64,000 nucleotides of DNA, taken from assembly GCA_009760855.2 (NCBI GenBank), contig WPIO01000126.1, positions 864,001-928,000 of the forward strand, read 5' to 3'. Each line of letters starts with the position of its first letter. Positions within the stretch are counted from its first letter, which is position 1. The notes beneath the pieces were generated by a model that saw only the letters and a list, made by a program, of their open reading frames with translations, did not search any database and had not been told where the DNA came from. The position numbers and the translations under genes were made by a program. Below are positions 12,860 through 53,965 of this stretch, one piece after another. The DNA comes from Cristatella mucedo (lineage: Eukaryota > Bryozoa > Phylactolaemata > Cristatellidae).

Positions 12860-15440
12860 CTTTTAACCTCTGCCACGGCTAAGCGGTAAATCAGTCTAGC
12901 CAAGTCTTGACCGTGGAGCCAGTAGGATCTATAGCTAGCCATTTTGGTGAGAAGTCCGAAAGGGTCAAACAAGAGGACTGGCTGTTGAGGCGGTCTTTTG
13001 ATAATGACGTTTAAACGTCAGTCTTTCATCAAAGAAGACATCAAAATCACGAGAACTGTTATGTGGAAGCACTACGGAATCCAAGATTAAGAAAATTAAG
13101 TAACTTTCTCCAGCCCCACGCTTAGGGTTTTCTATTAGGACTACTTTGGTTTTATCAACATTTAGTTGAGGTAAATGGGCCTATACATGCGACTGAAAGC
13201 AGGCAGCATTTTTGGTGAATCGATTGCCAAAGCTGTTCTGAGCTCTTGAATGACAAGTACGACTGTGCCACGTCGGCTTAGTAGCAAAAGCCGATGACAC
13301 GCCCGGCTCTCATAAGCAGCGGACAGATCGTTGTACTAAATCGCTCAATCCATTAGGTTTCGATCAATAGAACTGAAAGCTGCCGACAGGTTGAGAGCAA
13401 GACAAGGGTAGTAAAATGTATTAAATGTTGGCCAGCTGAATCTGCCAGATTATAGATGCTATACTACAAAATTTCAGTGGTTTACCAAGTTGAAATCATC
13501 AGGAAACAGATGTCATAACCCATGTCGTTGATCCTATGAACAAGCGATCCGAAGTGACAATTAGCCGGTCGTACGTTTTTTCTTTGCTCGCTTACAGATT
13601 TGGCCCTCTCGCATGTAGGAATATACAGCCCAAAATGAATAGACATATTGGTGAGGTGTGGAGTACTCATGAGTGCTATTATAACCTGCTATTGTCAACG
13701 TAGCTGCATACATCGGCTCTGCTTAGACACTTGGTAGCCATGCTCCAAAGCTCCAGGTCAGCCAGCAACAGGGGTCAAGGCCAGATCAAGCGGCCACAGT
13801 CACGTTGCAGCCCGGTTTCATACAAAGCAAGTTTTGGAGGAAAAAATTCAGCTCCAAAACCACTTTGCGTGTTCCTAACGTTACCACATTGATGTTGCTT
13901 AGGGCGTCAGTATTCACACGGGAAAGAGCCGTTTAGGTGAAAATGGCCAGCTTGATTGATGATTGAAATCTTTCCGATAAACCATCCGTTCTTGTCCATG
14001 CATTTCTCGGAGCCATTTACGGCATTTTTAAAGAATCTTCAACAGAATATGAAGAAGAGAGAAGACAATAGCTCACTAGAAAATGAGATAAAAAGCGAGG
14101 ATTTTAATAATCAGCCAAAAAGTGGCTGACTGGATTGCTTTAGAAGAATCACTTTATCGAGAGAAGTAATAAAAAAACCTGCCAAAAACCTGACGTGGCC
14201 CTAGCAAAATATTCCTGGGCTGCTACTAATTGTGGCAAGCAGTGAAGACAATTGAGGCGTTTTCTATGGTTAACAGGCAAGGATCTCTTTACTGACTTTA
14301 ACTACATATTTGTCGTACAGTAAACATCGTGCACATATTAGACTTTCCTAAAGAAGGTTGCAAGACACAAGTCAATGCATGCAGCAAGTAAAGGTGGAAT
14401 TACGGAGGCACTATATGTGCACTTTTTTAGAGACTCAAAGAAAACAAAATTTCTACCATTCAGTTAACACGCAGGAGTATGATTGGTTAGCAATGCCTAG
14501 AAAATGACCGGCCATATATAATATTGCTTAGCAGTGAGGCTGCCAAGACAACAGCTTAGACTAGCATAAATGAAAGTTTGGCCTTGTAAGTTTTTGAGTG
14601 CCCCTACAGATGTAGCCTTTGAACCTGATCATTTGCAGTTAACAGGATCATTTTCAGAGATAGTTTTTTAAAGACGATTAACATCTTTAAACTACGCAAT
14701 TTTTCTAGATTCTATCAGCGAATAGAAAGATGGTTCTGTGGGTACTTCTATGAACAACCTATAAGGAATAGCACTCTGCGAGAATTACCTAGTTGAAGTC
14801 GCCCATGGCAGACTTGCGGGATTTGAATGAATCTCGCTGTAGAATGAAAGAACCATCAACGAGAAGAGATTGCAAAAACTCTCTTCGTGACTGTTTTCAT
14901 TAATTCTTCGTCTTCATAACTGATCAAGTTCTAAGCTAACGCGCGACGCCGAGCCAAGGTCCAAGATTTTAGGCAATCAAAAACTGCTACTAAACATTCT
15001 AAGTGATCGCCAAATCTAGAATACGACCGTTAACATAAATAGCACGATCAAAGCTTTGGACCAAGCCAAAGGTCACCATAGTGTCAATGAATGAGCGCAG
15101 CTGACCGTCGATAGGTTAACTAAAGAACGTGCTAAAATTTCCAACAATTATCAATGGCCAATAGCCCGGAACAGATTTTGGTGAACAATGCCGAGCAGTC
15201 TTTATCAATCGAGGCTAGGTTGCTAGAAGAGGCCGAAGGAGTTAGATCACAACCGTGAGACAACAAGGCTTTAGTGAGGACCTGATAGCCAGCCGTCAAA
15301 AAAAGACGTGAGAAAGACCAAAAGCATCCACTGAAATATTGACTAGATGGTAGATTAAAGATTTCATTTGATCTTGTGGCCTTCATTTCCTAGTTGAAAA
15401 ATTGGTGACTTCAGAAATTCAACTTATCGAGTGAGAAAAG
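12860..15440 (-). mobile_element. Old LINE copy with endonuclease and RT traces
   Basis: Near 15000-15120 the minus strand reads FGLVQSFDRAIYVNGRILD, resembling the end of an APE-type endonuclease domain. Near 13345-13400 it reads ALNLSAAFSSIDRNLMD, RT motif A. The sequence between is too decayed to follow, so one element is inferred. Confidence 0.5.
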
Positions 15441-15777
15441 ATAATGTCTATGTCGTCTCTGGTAGTCGAGCGACTCAAATGTGTGTCCCAGAAGCAGTAT
15501 TGCCACGATTTTATTTTAGAAAGGCTTAATCTTGACCATTTAGTAGAAATACAAATCACTGAAAGGCGGGCGATATTTCAGAGCGTCCCGCCGACCGGCC
15601 AGCCAAACTTGTTGGGGTTGACCCAAGAAGGGCGTGGAGGCCTCCACTTCCCCCCCCCAGCGCTTCCGGCTTACAGCATCGGCTACGAGCTTTAGAGCAG
15701 CCGAATTGTCTGAGATCAATTTCCATTTGACATTCAGGAAGTGCAGAAAATTTTTTGTGAACTTTAGGACCTCACAG

Positions 15778-16045
15778 GCTAATAATAACAAGAATAACAA
15801 TAGTACGAATTTCTCTTCGCCACAAGATACCTAATACTCTTTTAAGGTCCTTTAAATATGCTGGAAAGAAAGCATGCCAGTTGGTTAGCGATAACTTACA
15901 GAGTCAGCACTGCAAACATATAAAGGATATTTCGCCTGGAAGGAGCGAATGCTGTGAGGAGTGGGTGTGTTTTTAGTTTTTTTTTAATTTTTCGTCAAGT
16001 CAAGAGGAGATGCAATGAGTTCCAGGCTCTAGATGCATAGTAAGA
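15778..16045 (-). mobile_element. LINE 3' fragment
   Basis: Matches the antisense 3' UTR and C-terminal coding tail of the main family (gcatgccagttgg, gttccaggct blocks), strongly diverged. Confidence 0.6.
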
Positions 16046-17677
16046 GCATACTAATATACATATTGCGTGCACAGGCTAGAATATTTTATGGGGGCATTAA
16101 ATAAATGTAAAGTAGAGCAAAAGTAAATTTGGCTGATTCAATAGTATCGTTCATTTTGCGATGGAATCACCTAAACGGATATTTATCGCTTGTGTGGGCC
16201 ATGAAGGATTGCTTGCTGTAGTCCTTGAATGAATGACCTGGATAGTAAAGTATGCGAGCTTTACCCATGATATAACACCCAGTCGCGAACCAGAAGTAAT
16301 CGCACTGCGACGTCATCCCACCAGTACCTCAGTCCTCATAGCATCGCGAGCCGAGCGCCGACGTGCTCCCTTCTAAGCTCGTCTTACCTCGTAGCAAAAC
16401 TATGCGGTTGTTGCGAGGGTTTCGCAGACGCAGTTTCTCGTTTTCAGCTACATTTCGGATAAGCTAGTAATATAGATTATAGCTGGAAATACTTGAACTA
16501 TTTCCAATAAACTTTAAATAAAGCTGTGGGAGGTTTTGCAGTATATCGTAAATCTACTGTTCATTTGACATTGCTGCAGCACCCTGGCGGCAGCAACCAA
16601 GAGGTTAATATTAAGATCTCGGCGAATAATAAAAATCACCACATGCTCAAGAGTTATCGCTGCTGTAAACTCCGCCATTAGACTAATTCTACCTACGCGA
16701 TTTCGCTTAAGCAAAATCCGTAGAAATAAAGTCGACAAGCTAAAAGTAGTTCAGGCTACAATCAGCAGTAGCAAGCACGTTTATTTTATTATGCTTGAGT
16801 CTAAAAGTAATAATTTAATAATATTTAATTGAAGTATGGTCACATGTCTAGATCAGCCTCCTGCTTATTGATGCTATTCATGTCGACGACATGGAAAAAG
16901 TGAACAAATTAAATGGGCACGAGAAATAGGCTACTGGGGCTCGTGTCTGCATGATTTTTGATTAAAATCGCTGCAGTATCGATTTAGATGCTGACATTTT
17001 TAGCTGCGAGATAGTACACAAGAAAGCGCTGTCAGCTTTACCCACCTGCAAATTGCCGTGACGAAGGTACTGGCGCGAAGGCGCGGAGGATGCGCTAAGA
17101 GCTAGACAATGCCTGCCTCAGCTATGCACAATCGCAGCCAGTAATTGGACGATCTGGCCTACGCCCAGCTAGTCGGCTGGAAAGTAAGCCGAGCGATCGC
17201 GGCCAGTCAACCGCAATTTTCCGAACGGGCGCTACCTCCGCGACTCCAAGTCCTTCAATCACGTAGACAGCTTCAGCGAAATAGCCGGCCTCCGCTACTG
17301 GAGACGTGGTAGCTAGCAAGTACAACCTGAGCTGCTCACGGGGCACTAGCTTGCTGTGGCGATCTCCGTCTCGGCGGAGATCGTAGCTCTTCGGTACACC
17401 GTTTTTCAAATATTTTTCAGAGGCTGCAGTTTGCTGATGGCCGCCATTTACAACACTTTTACAATAAGCACGCCGTGTTTGGGAACTAAATATCTAACGT
17501 CGCCTCTGGCAAAGATGCAAATAAAAACCAACGGTTAGGTTTTGAGATTAACTTAAAAGCAAATTCGTGGGCAGTGAGTGGATGACAACTGAGATGCTGC
17601 TACCGCGCCACATCTTGTGGGCTGGGCCCGAGCGTGTCTGGTCGGTCGTCCGCCGCGGGTCTGGCGATGAGATTGTA
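16046..17677. other. 5' flank of TYW2
   Basis: No gene recognised. Base composition becomes more GC-rich from about 17040, plausible for the TYW2 promoter; no TATA box is convincing. Confidence 0.4.
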
Positions 17678-22100
<4,423 letters not shown>

Positions 22101-22824
22101 ATACTGGGCATCGACTGGGCTGGCTGCTTAGAAATGACCGCTAACGGAATGCTTGCGTTTCTGCCGGACCTCTTTTGGTCATACAGCAGCAGCCGCCACC
22201 GTTTTAAAACCCCGGTGCCAAGTCACTGGCGCCCCGGTGTGCGTGTGTATGCATGTGCATAATTGGGGTTGCAACAACGGACCACTTGGCCGGCTGGTTT
22301 CTCGGTGCAGGAGTGCAGCAGCCAGACGCCGAGAATTGCACAAAATAGCTTTTCTTTATTAGTTAGGGTAGGCGCTGTCGAACGGGACAAGCTGCAAACG
22401 CATCTTTTCTGACTCCAGCAGGAGCTGTGCTCGTGCGGAAACAGCTCCGTTGGCTTGCCGAGGGCTAGCCTCTGGGCGCTCACCCATGTGGCAGCGCTAG
22501 CAGCTGCTGCTTAGCAGCCTGAGTGCTTGCACCGGGGCCACCTCGCCGCTGCTGCTACTGCACCGAACGTCACGAGGTGCTCATTCACTGTCAGCGTGGG
22601 CTCCGGCTTTCGGGAACACCTTTGACGACGAATATTGTTAGCCTCACCCGTAGCAGCCAGGCTCTTGTCGGTTTGTCATGTCCAGCGTGACAAAGGGCAC
22701 TTTCAGGACATGACCGCGTCCGCTCGAAGCACGAGGCACTAGCACGGGACAGAAGGGAGACAGTAACATGGTGCACCCCACGGCACGTAGCCATTGGATA
22801 TGGCATAGATCTAGATGATCTAGG
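22101..22824. other. Convergent 3' region of TYW2 and TBC1D23
   Basis: No coding evidence. Holds the minus-strand AATAAA at 22355. The nearest plus-strand AATAAA is at 22959, inside the TBC1D23 gene. Confidence 0.6.
22355..22360 (-). promoter_or_regulatory. Poly(A) signal AATAAA, likely for TBC1D23
   Basis: An AATAAA on the minus strand 464 bp beyond the TBC1D23 stop, followed by a T/G-rich stretch. If used, it leaves about 255 bp to the TYW2 stop. Confidence 0.6.
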
Positions 22825-46547
<23,723 letters not shown>

Positions 46548-47295
46548 CTAAAATAGTTGACGTTCTATAAGCTCACTGCTTTACAGGAAAAACCAAGCCC
46601 GACAGTTGTAACCATGATTACCATGAGGTAACGTCCACCGACTCGGCACCAGCCATAATCGTTTAAAGGCCTTATTGGTGACGCAGCGGAAGCTCCAGTA
46701 TCACTTCCGACAACGTGCTGCGTGATAACTGTCCTAGATAGATTGTGTGACCTCAGCAGCTGTTGCAAGGAGCATCTGTGACTGCCTCAAAAAATTATTC
46801 TATCATTGAAGTTAAAGAGTATTTTCAGGTGTCTGATCTCAATCGTGATGGTATGGCTTGATTGGTGACCTCCCAGATCAAGGTAGGACGGCGGGACGTC
46901 TCTATAGCAACACCACGGTGTACAGCCGTTTGACTAACCGTAGTCTTTCGACTCTATACCCAATAACAACCCTATTCAATGTATAAATTTCATTATTGTG
47001 GATTTTCGCGATAAAATAATCGAATTGGTAAACTTCGTGCATTATCTACCTCGCGGTATTTACCGCCAGCTTTCAGGAACTTGGCGCTTCACAATTCCAA
47101 CGAACTTGGGAGTTCCCTTGTTGAAACAGATGACGGCCACTTGTTTGTATTGAAGAACAAACTCAGTTAGAGCCTTTAAAATATCCGAGACGATTGTAGA
47201 CAGTCAGGAAACAGCATACACTTGGACTAATTGATCTTCAATCGCGAATTTTGGAAAAAGTTGTTTTATTGTGCCGTTACTAAGGCAGACGTAGT

Positions 47296-47461
47296 CAAAG
47301 GTGGAGTCACGGGCGGGGGGGAGCAATTGCCCCCTCCCCCCAAGGACAGAGGGACGTACCTGTATCCTAGGGTCATTTCCCCAGGCCTTGGGGGAGGGCA
47401 AGGACTCTTGCCCTCCAACCTGAACCCTTGCCCCAAGCTAAAACTCCTGGCTCCGCCCCTG
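47296..47461. mobile_element. hAT-like non-autonomous element (MITE)
   Basis: 166 bp ending in imperfect inverted termini: CAAAGGTGGAGTCACGG at the left and CAGGGGCGGAGCCAGG on the opposite strand at the right, typical of hAT ends. Flanked by similar 8-mers gacgtagt and tacgtagc (6 of 8 match). Rich in G and C runs, no coding capacity. Confidence 0.7.
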
Positions 47462-47654
47462 TACGTAGCGGAAGCGTCGCGTAGGAAGCACTGCGACATC
47501 TCGGCTTATGAGTGTCAACTTGCGACTGTTTCGAGATACGAGCTGTCTCTCGGCCGATTTTTGTTTGAGTTGCTAGCTAGAATCCGGTTTGCGAGCCAGT
47601 TTTAGATACTCCACCGCTAGCTGCCACTGCGAACGTCACACTGTGTGCGGTTAC

Positions 47655-47782
47655 TCGATTACTCGGGCCATTAAGTGTAGGGCAGCGAACGACGTTCCAT
47701 TGCAAGACGCTGCCCTACGACCCGGGTGTGACGCCAAGCGCAGGTCTGTTGCTTCACTCTCAGACACGCTCGAGCGAGCCAT
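47655..47782 (-). CDS. TBC1D23: Candidate TBC1D23 first coding exon
   Basis: An open frame from an ATG at 47782 (A at -3, G at +4) runs 42 codons plus two bases to a possible donor gtaacc at 47654. That phase is exactly what the next exon (46547) needs. The peptide starts MARSSVSESEATDL and ends MARVI before joining ESTDLEIALLEGCDF. It is not recognisably conserved, but family N termini vary. A second ATG at 47671 has weaker context. This is inference from phase and position only. Confidence 0.35.
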
Positions 47783-50458
47783 CGTGGTGCTTGGACGCAC
47801 AATCGCCAGACTCCCGTAGTAAATCCGACTACGGCAGGAACGGCTAAGTACGTACTGTACTCTATTTAGGCAATATCGTCGTGTGAGAGATGATCGCATA
47901 ACTGATAACAATCGGCGCGTCCGCGTAAATGCCCAACCAATAAACTGAAAGCGAGGAAAGCCCGGCGAAAAAGGCAAAAATCGGCGAAGAAGATTCAGAT
48001 ATTCATTTCAGCCTTTCTCCTCTAACTCTATTAGCATCTTCAAGTCGTCTGCTCTTCAAGTTGCTCCTTTACATTATGATTAATCGAACTATTTTATTAC
48101 AAGACATTCTATTGTATTGTTTTTAAAACAATATTCGTTATTTTGAGTCCATTTTTAATTTAAAAATGTGACACAAATTGCAGCTTTTTGGGGCTGCGGG
48201 ACGGATTAATGGTATTTCGATTCATTTCAATGGAAAACATTGATTTGACATACGAGTAATTTGAGTTACGAGCTCTGGAATGGAAGGAATGAAACTGGCA
48301 AGCCGAGATACCACTGTATAGGCGACTAAAAAATTGCTGTTTTAGGGCTTGCATTCATATCACCTGTATCTTTTTTTCTAGAAATCACGTTGTGTCTTTT
48401 ATTAAATGAACGTGCCTTCTAGTCACTATCTCAATATTTATACATATATATTTTTTACCTCAATATCCCAGTAACCGTCTCCCACAACACGCGACGATCG
48501 TCATGTCTATTAACTCTTAATCTCCACTGCCGATATTCTCACCAGCTGCCTAAATTTTAAAAGCTTGATTCAGAAGACTGTTTCTACAGCTAGCCATCAC
48601 GGTCGATTTCTATGTAAGATTAGGAGCTGTCTTCCACGGTGGCTTGCAAAGAGTTTAACTGGCTCCTTAGTTCTATCTCGGCTTGATTCTTGTAATTCCC
48701 TTTTGGTCAGGGTTTACCGAAAAATGCAACTAGGCTACTGCAGATGGCTTAAATGTGGCTGCAAGGCTAGTTAGCCAATCTCAGAGGTTTGACCACATGT
48801 CTCCTTTATTAAAAGAGTTAGGATGGCTGCCGGTTGATCAACGGATACAGAGCTAAGTTCTGACGCTGACCCACAAGGCCCGCCATGGCTTGGCTCCTCC
48901 GTACCTAGCTGAACTGCCAGTCTGCTTAATAGAGGCAAATTCATTGTTCATAAGGGTAATATGTAGCACGAAGCTGCAGCTGTATTCAAGGCCCTAAATT
49001 TGGTCAAATAAAATGTATTCCGGTCAGATCAGACTCGGAACTAGGTTTATATGTTTACTTAAATATCGCCTTAAAGGTACAAAACACTAATTTAGTACTA
49101 GATGCAAAACAAAACAATTTCCGTTTTTCAAAACCAAAATTCAGTGATCTTTGACTTTAAAGTGGAAAGAAGATGATGAGGTTGTATAAAATCAAAATTA
49201 TATTTGCAATGCAAAATACTGAGAAGAATTAAAGTAGGCCGTTCAGGTAAGAATATAAAAAGTCACGAGTTTCACGAAACTACAGAGCATCTGTAAGCGA
49301 TTTTCGCCTTCTCACGCTGACATACACTTCCGTACAAATAGTTGCATTAACAAAAGTTCACTTCAATTAGTGTGTAAATCCTTATTTTCAGAATTTCTTT
49401 GCTATTTGGCAAGCTGCAAGGATACGCACCCGTTTCGCCACCGCATGGCTTCAGAAACCGGAAAACCCGAACTTAGATACTTGATACAGCGACTCCACTT
49501 ACAAAACTTCTAATATGATCTGACTACTAACTGCACATGCCCATTCGTAGCGCTATCTGCTTTCAAGTGCCCAGGAAACACTGGTGCTAGTGGCGTTGTG
49601 CCTATTTAGCCAGCTTTTGTTGCTTATCTGTGTGTTGACTGAGCAGGTAATTAATGGTATACACTTCGCTGTGCAATCTGTGATATTGGTGAGGGTTAAT
49701 CAGTGAATATACCTAATTGTGATTGCTAGTTAGCCCACTTCGAAATTCATAAACGCGAACACTTACGTGCCAACTGCGATCGGAAAATGGCCGAGTGTTC
49801 TGGATGGTAGACAAAAGTGCTGGTGATTTAATTGCAATCTAATGGGTGGCCAGTGCATAGAGGGTTGTCAACATTGCTTAACGTTTTGTCCTCTAATCTT
49901 ACGCACGGCTTTGACTGCTAAAAGGCGACCAAAAAAGTCGATTACAATTTTTAAGCGTTCTGAATGTCTTCTTAAATTAGAGTAATTTCGTAGGTTTATT
50001 TTGTTAAGTTACGCAACGACATCTAATCTGCTGCCGGCTTTGGTGCATCCTTTGCAGCCGCCCTGAGCCGCTACTTCCGTGCTACTCACTACCTCAAATG
50101 CTCTCCTGACTCAGCTATACTTTCGCACTTTCTCTTTATTGCATGAGGTGAAGCTACCGAGTACGAGCAGAAAGCCGCTTAGGCTTTGAGTGCGAGCTGT
50201 ACACAACTCTAATGCCTGTAACACCCACATAGTCTTCTTGCATTTGTAGAGTTACAGACGGAGATACATGCATGCATACATACATACATGCATACACACA
50301 TACATACAAGTGTGTCGTTGACAGACAAGCGAGTCCCATGTTCTAAGAATGAATCACGCCAGGTTCCAAAGCTTTAGTTGATTGTCCCGCAGTCATTTGC
50401 GTGGTGTAGCTCATCGACAAGTGCAATTGTGGATATCTGCCGTATTTTATCTTTCCAG
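47783..50458. other. Divergent intergenic region, TBC1D23/AAR2
   Basis: Holds a second-family LINE fragment (48540-48960) and a CATA-type tetranucleotide tract at 50260-50310. No other gene seen. The sequence near 47590-48000 is relatively CpG-rich. Confidence 0.5.
48540..48960 (+). mobile_element. LINE fragment, second family
   Basis: LSRLDSCNSLLVRVYRKMQ and ELGWLPVDQRIQ correspond to the RLDFCNSLL and [10 protein letters not shown] blocks of the main family. Lies between TBC1D23 and AAR2. Confidence 0.7.
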
Positions 50459-50625
50459 ATGGACAGCGATAAAGCAAGGAAACTGTTCCATGAGGGTGCA
50501 ATGCTGATATTGCTTGACGTACCCCCTCGGACAGAGTTTGGCATTGACCTAAACTCATGGGTGGTCGGAGAAAAGTTTAAGGGTGTTAAAATGATACCTC
50601 CCGGATTGCATTTCGTTTTCCTAAG
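50459..50625 (+). CDS. AAR2: AAR2 coding exon 1
   Basis: [18 protein letters not shown] to LHFVFL; aligns with human MDPELAKRLFFEGATVVIL. Donor gtaaga at 50626, phase 2. No in-frame ATG lies upstream of 50459. Confidence 0.94.
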
Positions 50626-53600
50626 GTAAGAGGCCTATGCTAACGAGTTGAGGGTTTGTGTGCGATGAGTTGAGATTTCTTGAATTCCAGGAATCTAGTC
50701 AATGAAGATTAATTGTGCCGATTATGCACATATGGCTTTAGTAACGTAGGGGGTAGGCAGTGCATTTATTTATATATTTTTTATGTGTCAGCAGTTGTGG
50801 CACTATATACGACCTGATGTAATATGCATGCACTCACACTAGTGCAACTTTATGCCTGATCGTGCATATCTTCAATAGATGCTTGCATATGTGCTTGCAT
50901 GCTGGAAAGTAAACAGTGCAGCCAGTCTTGTACAATGTACTTAGGCCCATAGGTTGTCAGGGCATTTCACAATTATGAAGCCAAGATAAGATCTTCAAGG
51001 GAAGTTAGTCGTGATTGTTCGATGGCTGATCTCATCCAGGTTACTCGATAACTAGTTTTTTTATTGGGGCTATATGTAATTCACAATGAAGTTCTTAGCC
51101 ACTGGCTATTGTGAAGCTATAGACTCGCTCTAACAGACCAACCCAACCCAGAAACTGATCTAAGCTCACATCAACTGATCTTGAACTGTCGGAAGCTAGC
51201 CATGATCATTGTTCTCTCTGCCAATGCTTGTAGTAAACTGGAGTAACATTTACTATCAAGTGAAGATGGATGAGACAGAAATGCAATGCATAAGCAGTAT
51301 CACGAGTTCAGGCCACAGGGGTTGAAGCAGCCGGTGGTTAGTGCTGAGACCGTGAGTGTAGGGCAAAAATTCATCCCACAATAATTTATAACAATTATAA
51401 AAATCATAATAAGGATAAAATATTTGAATAACGCCCTGAGAGAACAAAGACTTTTTCTAGTCGCTTTAAATTAGCAGGAAAGGAAGCATGCCATTTGGTT
51501 AGGGATGGTACGCACAATTTAAGCTTGCATAAGTGCACAGGACAATTTACGAGGACCCAGCAAATACTGTGAGTAGTAGGTACGTTTTTCTAGCTTCTGT
51601 CAAATGTCTTCATGTCAGGAAATATCGTGACAGTCGTGAGTTCCAGGCTTAGAGGACTTACGAACTATTATTATAGAAGCAAATTTTCTAAAACTATACG
51701 ATGATAAAACTAACTTACTAGTTATGGGCAAACCCAGTGTGATTCAGAAATTGGAAAGGCTGACGCTCAAAATTGGCTCTGCCAGCATATCTCCTGTTAA
51801 ATCAGCTCGAAATCTAGGGGTCATGTTCCAAAGTGACCTCTCGTTAGACGACCAAATCAGCTCCACAGTCAAATCTGCCTAATTTCAGCTACATAACATT
51901 GCTAAAATTCGGGCTTGTTTAGATAAGGATACCACGTCTAAGTTGGCCCATGCGTTCGTGACATCCGTCTCGACTTCTGCAACTCACTGCTTACTGGCCT
52001 ACCGACATGTGCGATCAGGCGATTGCAGCTGGTGCAAAACTCCGAAGCTAGGCTTGTCTGTCGTGAGCGTCGCAGTTGCCACATCACACCACTTCTCGCC
52101 GACTGCACTGGCTACCAGTCAAACAACGGATCGACTTCAAGGTTTTGTCGCTCACTTTTAGGTCCCTTCATTCTTTGGCTCCAGCATGTCTTTCAGATAT
52201 ACTACCCCATCAGGCCAAGCATCGTACCACCCGCTTTTCGGAATCCAACAGTCTAGAAATACCTCGTACAAACCTGAAATCGTTTGGAGACCGTGCATTT
52301 AGTTCGTATGCTCCCAAAGCCTGGATCTCCCTCCCGACTTGCGTCAGAACATCCCCTGACTTGACCACATTTAAAAAGAACTTAAAAACACCTATTTAGG
52401 ACAGCACATAGTGAATCCCTGTGATTCGTCCTTAATGTGCTTATGCGTGCTGACACTGCGCATGCTGCCACTAACCACATTTGCATGCTGACCCTGTGCA
52501 TGTCATCCCAAACCATGTTATTCGTGTTGTTTGTTTATCAAGCATGATATTACTCACCATTGAATTGCATTTCCCCTTGCAGCAAATGTAAAGCGCCTAG
52601 AACAAGATTGAGTTCTCTGAGGGTGCTTTATCAAGTGCATTATTATTATTATTACCAACTAAAGGTGCGGTCTCCAAAGGTCAGTTAGAGGCTCAGCTAA
52701 ACGACTTAAGACAGGGGAGCAGATGGGACGATGGTGAGCCTGCCTAGGATGAACCTCATGTTGCTAGGCCAGAGCAAGAGATTGAAGGGACATAATAAGT
52801 GACAGAACCTTGAAGTTGATAAGCTGCTAGGTGGGAGATAACTGAGGAGCATTGAAACGTTCACGACAGACTGGCAGCAGGTGTTATTGCACAGGCACGA
52901 AGACTTGGTAATCATATGACAGAAGTCTAGATGGAGAGTTATAAATGCACGTGCCAGTTTGATGTGGCATGCCTATCTATTTCTGTGTAGCACCATGTTT
53001 ATCCACTACCAGTTTACAATGCAAATGAGTCATTGGTGTTTGCTGTGCAGCTCTTTGCATTCAGCTGCATTGCTGTGTCGAGATGGTTTGATCACATCAA
53101 TTGATACGGTTGGAGCTTTATGTTTTCAACAAAGGTAATTGTTTGTCAACAACTGTAACACCAGGATGTATTACATTACCGTATAGATGCTTCTGCGGGT
53201 ATGTGTACTTTAAGCAGGTTGTAATAATAATGATATAATGATAATAACTTGATAAAGCGCCCTCAGAGAACTTAATCTCGTTCTAGGCGCTTTACATTTG
53301 CTGCAAAGGGAAATGCAATTGAATGGTAAGTAAAATCATGCTTGAAAAACAAACACAATTAATAATATGGTTAGGGGTGACATGCACAGGGTCAGCATGC
53401 AAATGTGGTTAGTGGCAGCATGCACAGTGTCTGCACGCATAAGCACATGAAGGACGAATCACAGGGATCCACTATATCTTTCAGATATACTACCCCATCA
53501 GGCCAAGCATCGTACCACCCGCTTTTCGGAATCCAACAGTCTAGAAATACCTCGTACAAACCTTAAATCCTTTGGAGACCGTGCATTTAGTTCGTATGCT

Positions 53601-53928
53601 CCCACAGCCTGGAACTCCCTCCCGACCTGCGTCAGAACATCTACTGACCTGACCACATTTAAAAGGAACCTAAAAACACACCTATTTAGGACAGCATTTA
53701 GTGGGTCCCTGTGATTCGTCCCTGATGTGCTTATGCGTGCAGACACTGTGCATGCTGCCACTATCCACATTTGCATGCTGCCTCTGTGCATGTCACCCCT
53801 AACCATATTATTCATTTTGTTTGTTTTTCAAGCATGATTTTACTTACCATTCAATTGCATTTCACTTTACAGCAAATGTAAAGCGCCTAGGGAGAGATTA
53901 AGTTCTCTGAGGGCGCTTTATCAAGTGA

Positions 53929-53965
<37 letters not shown>

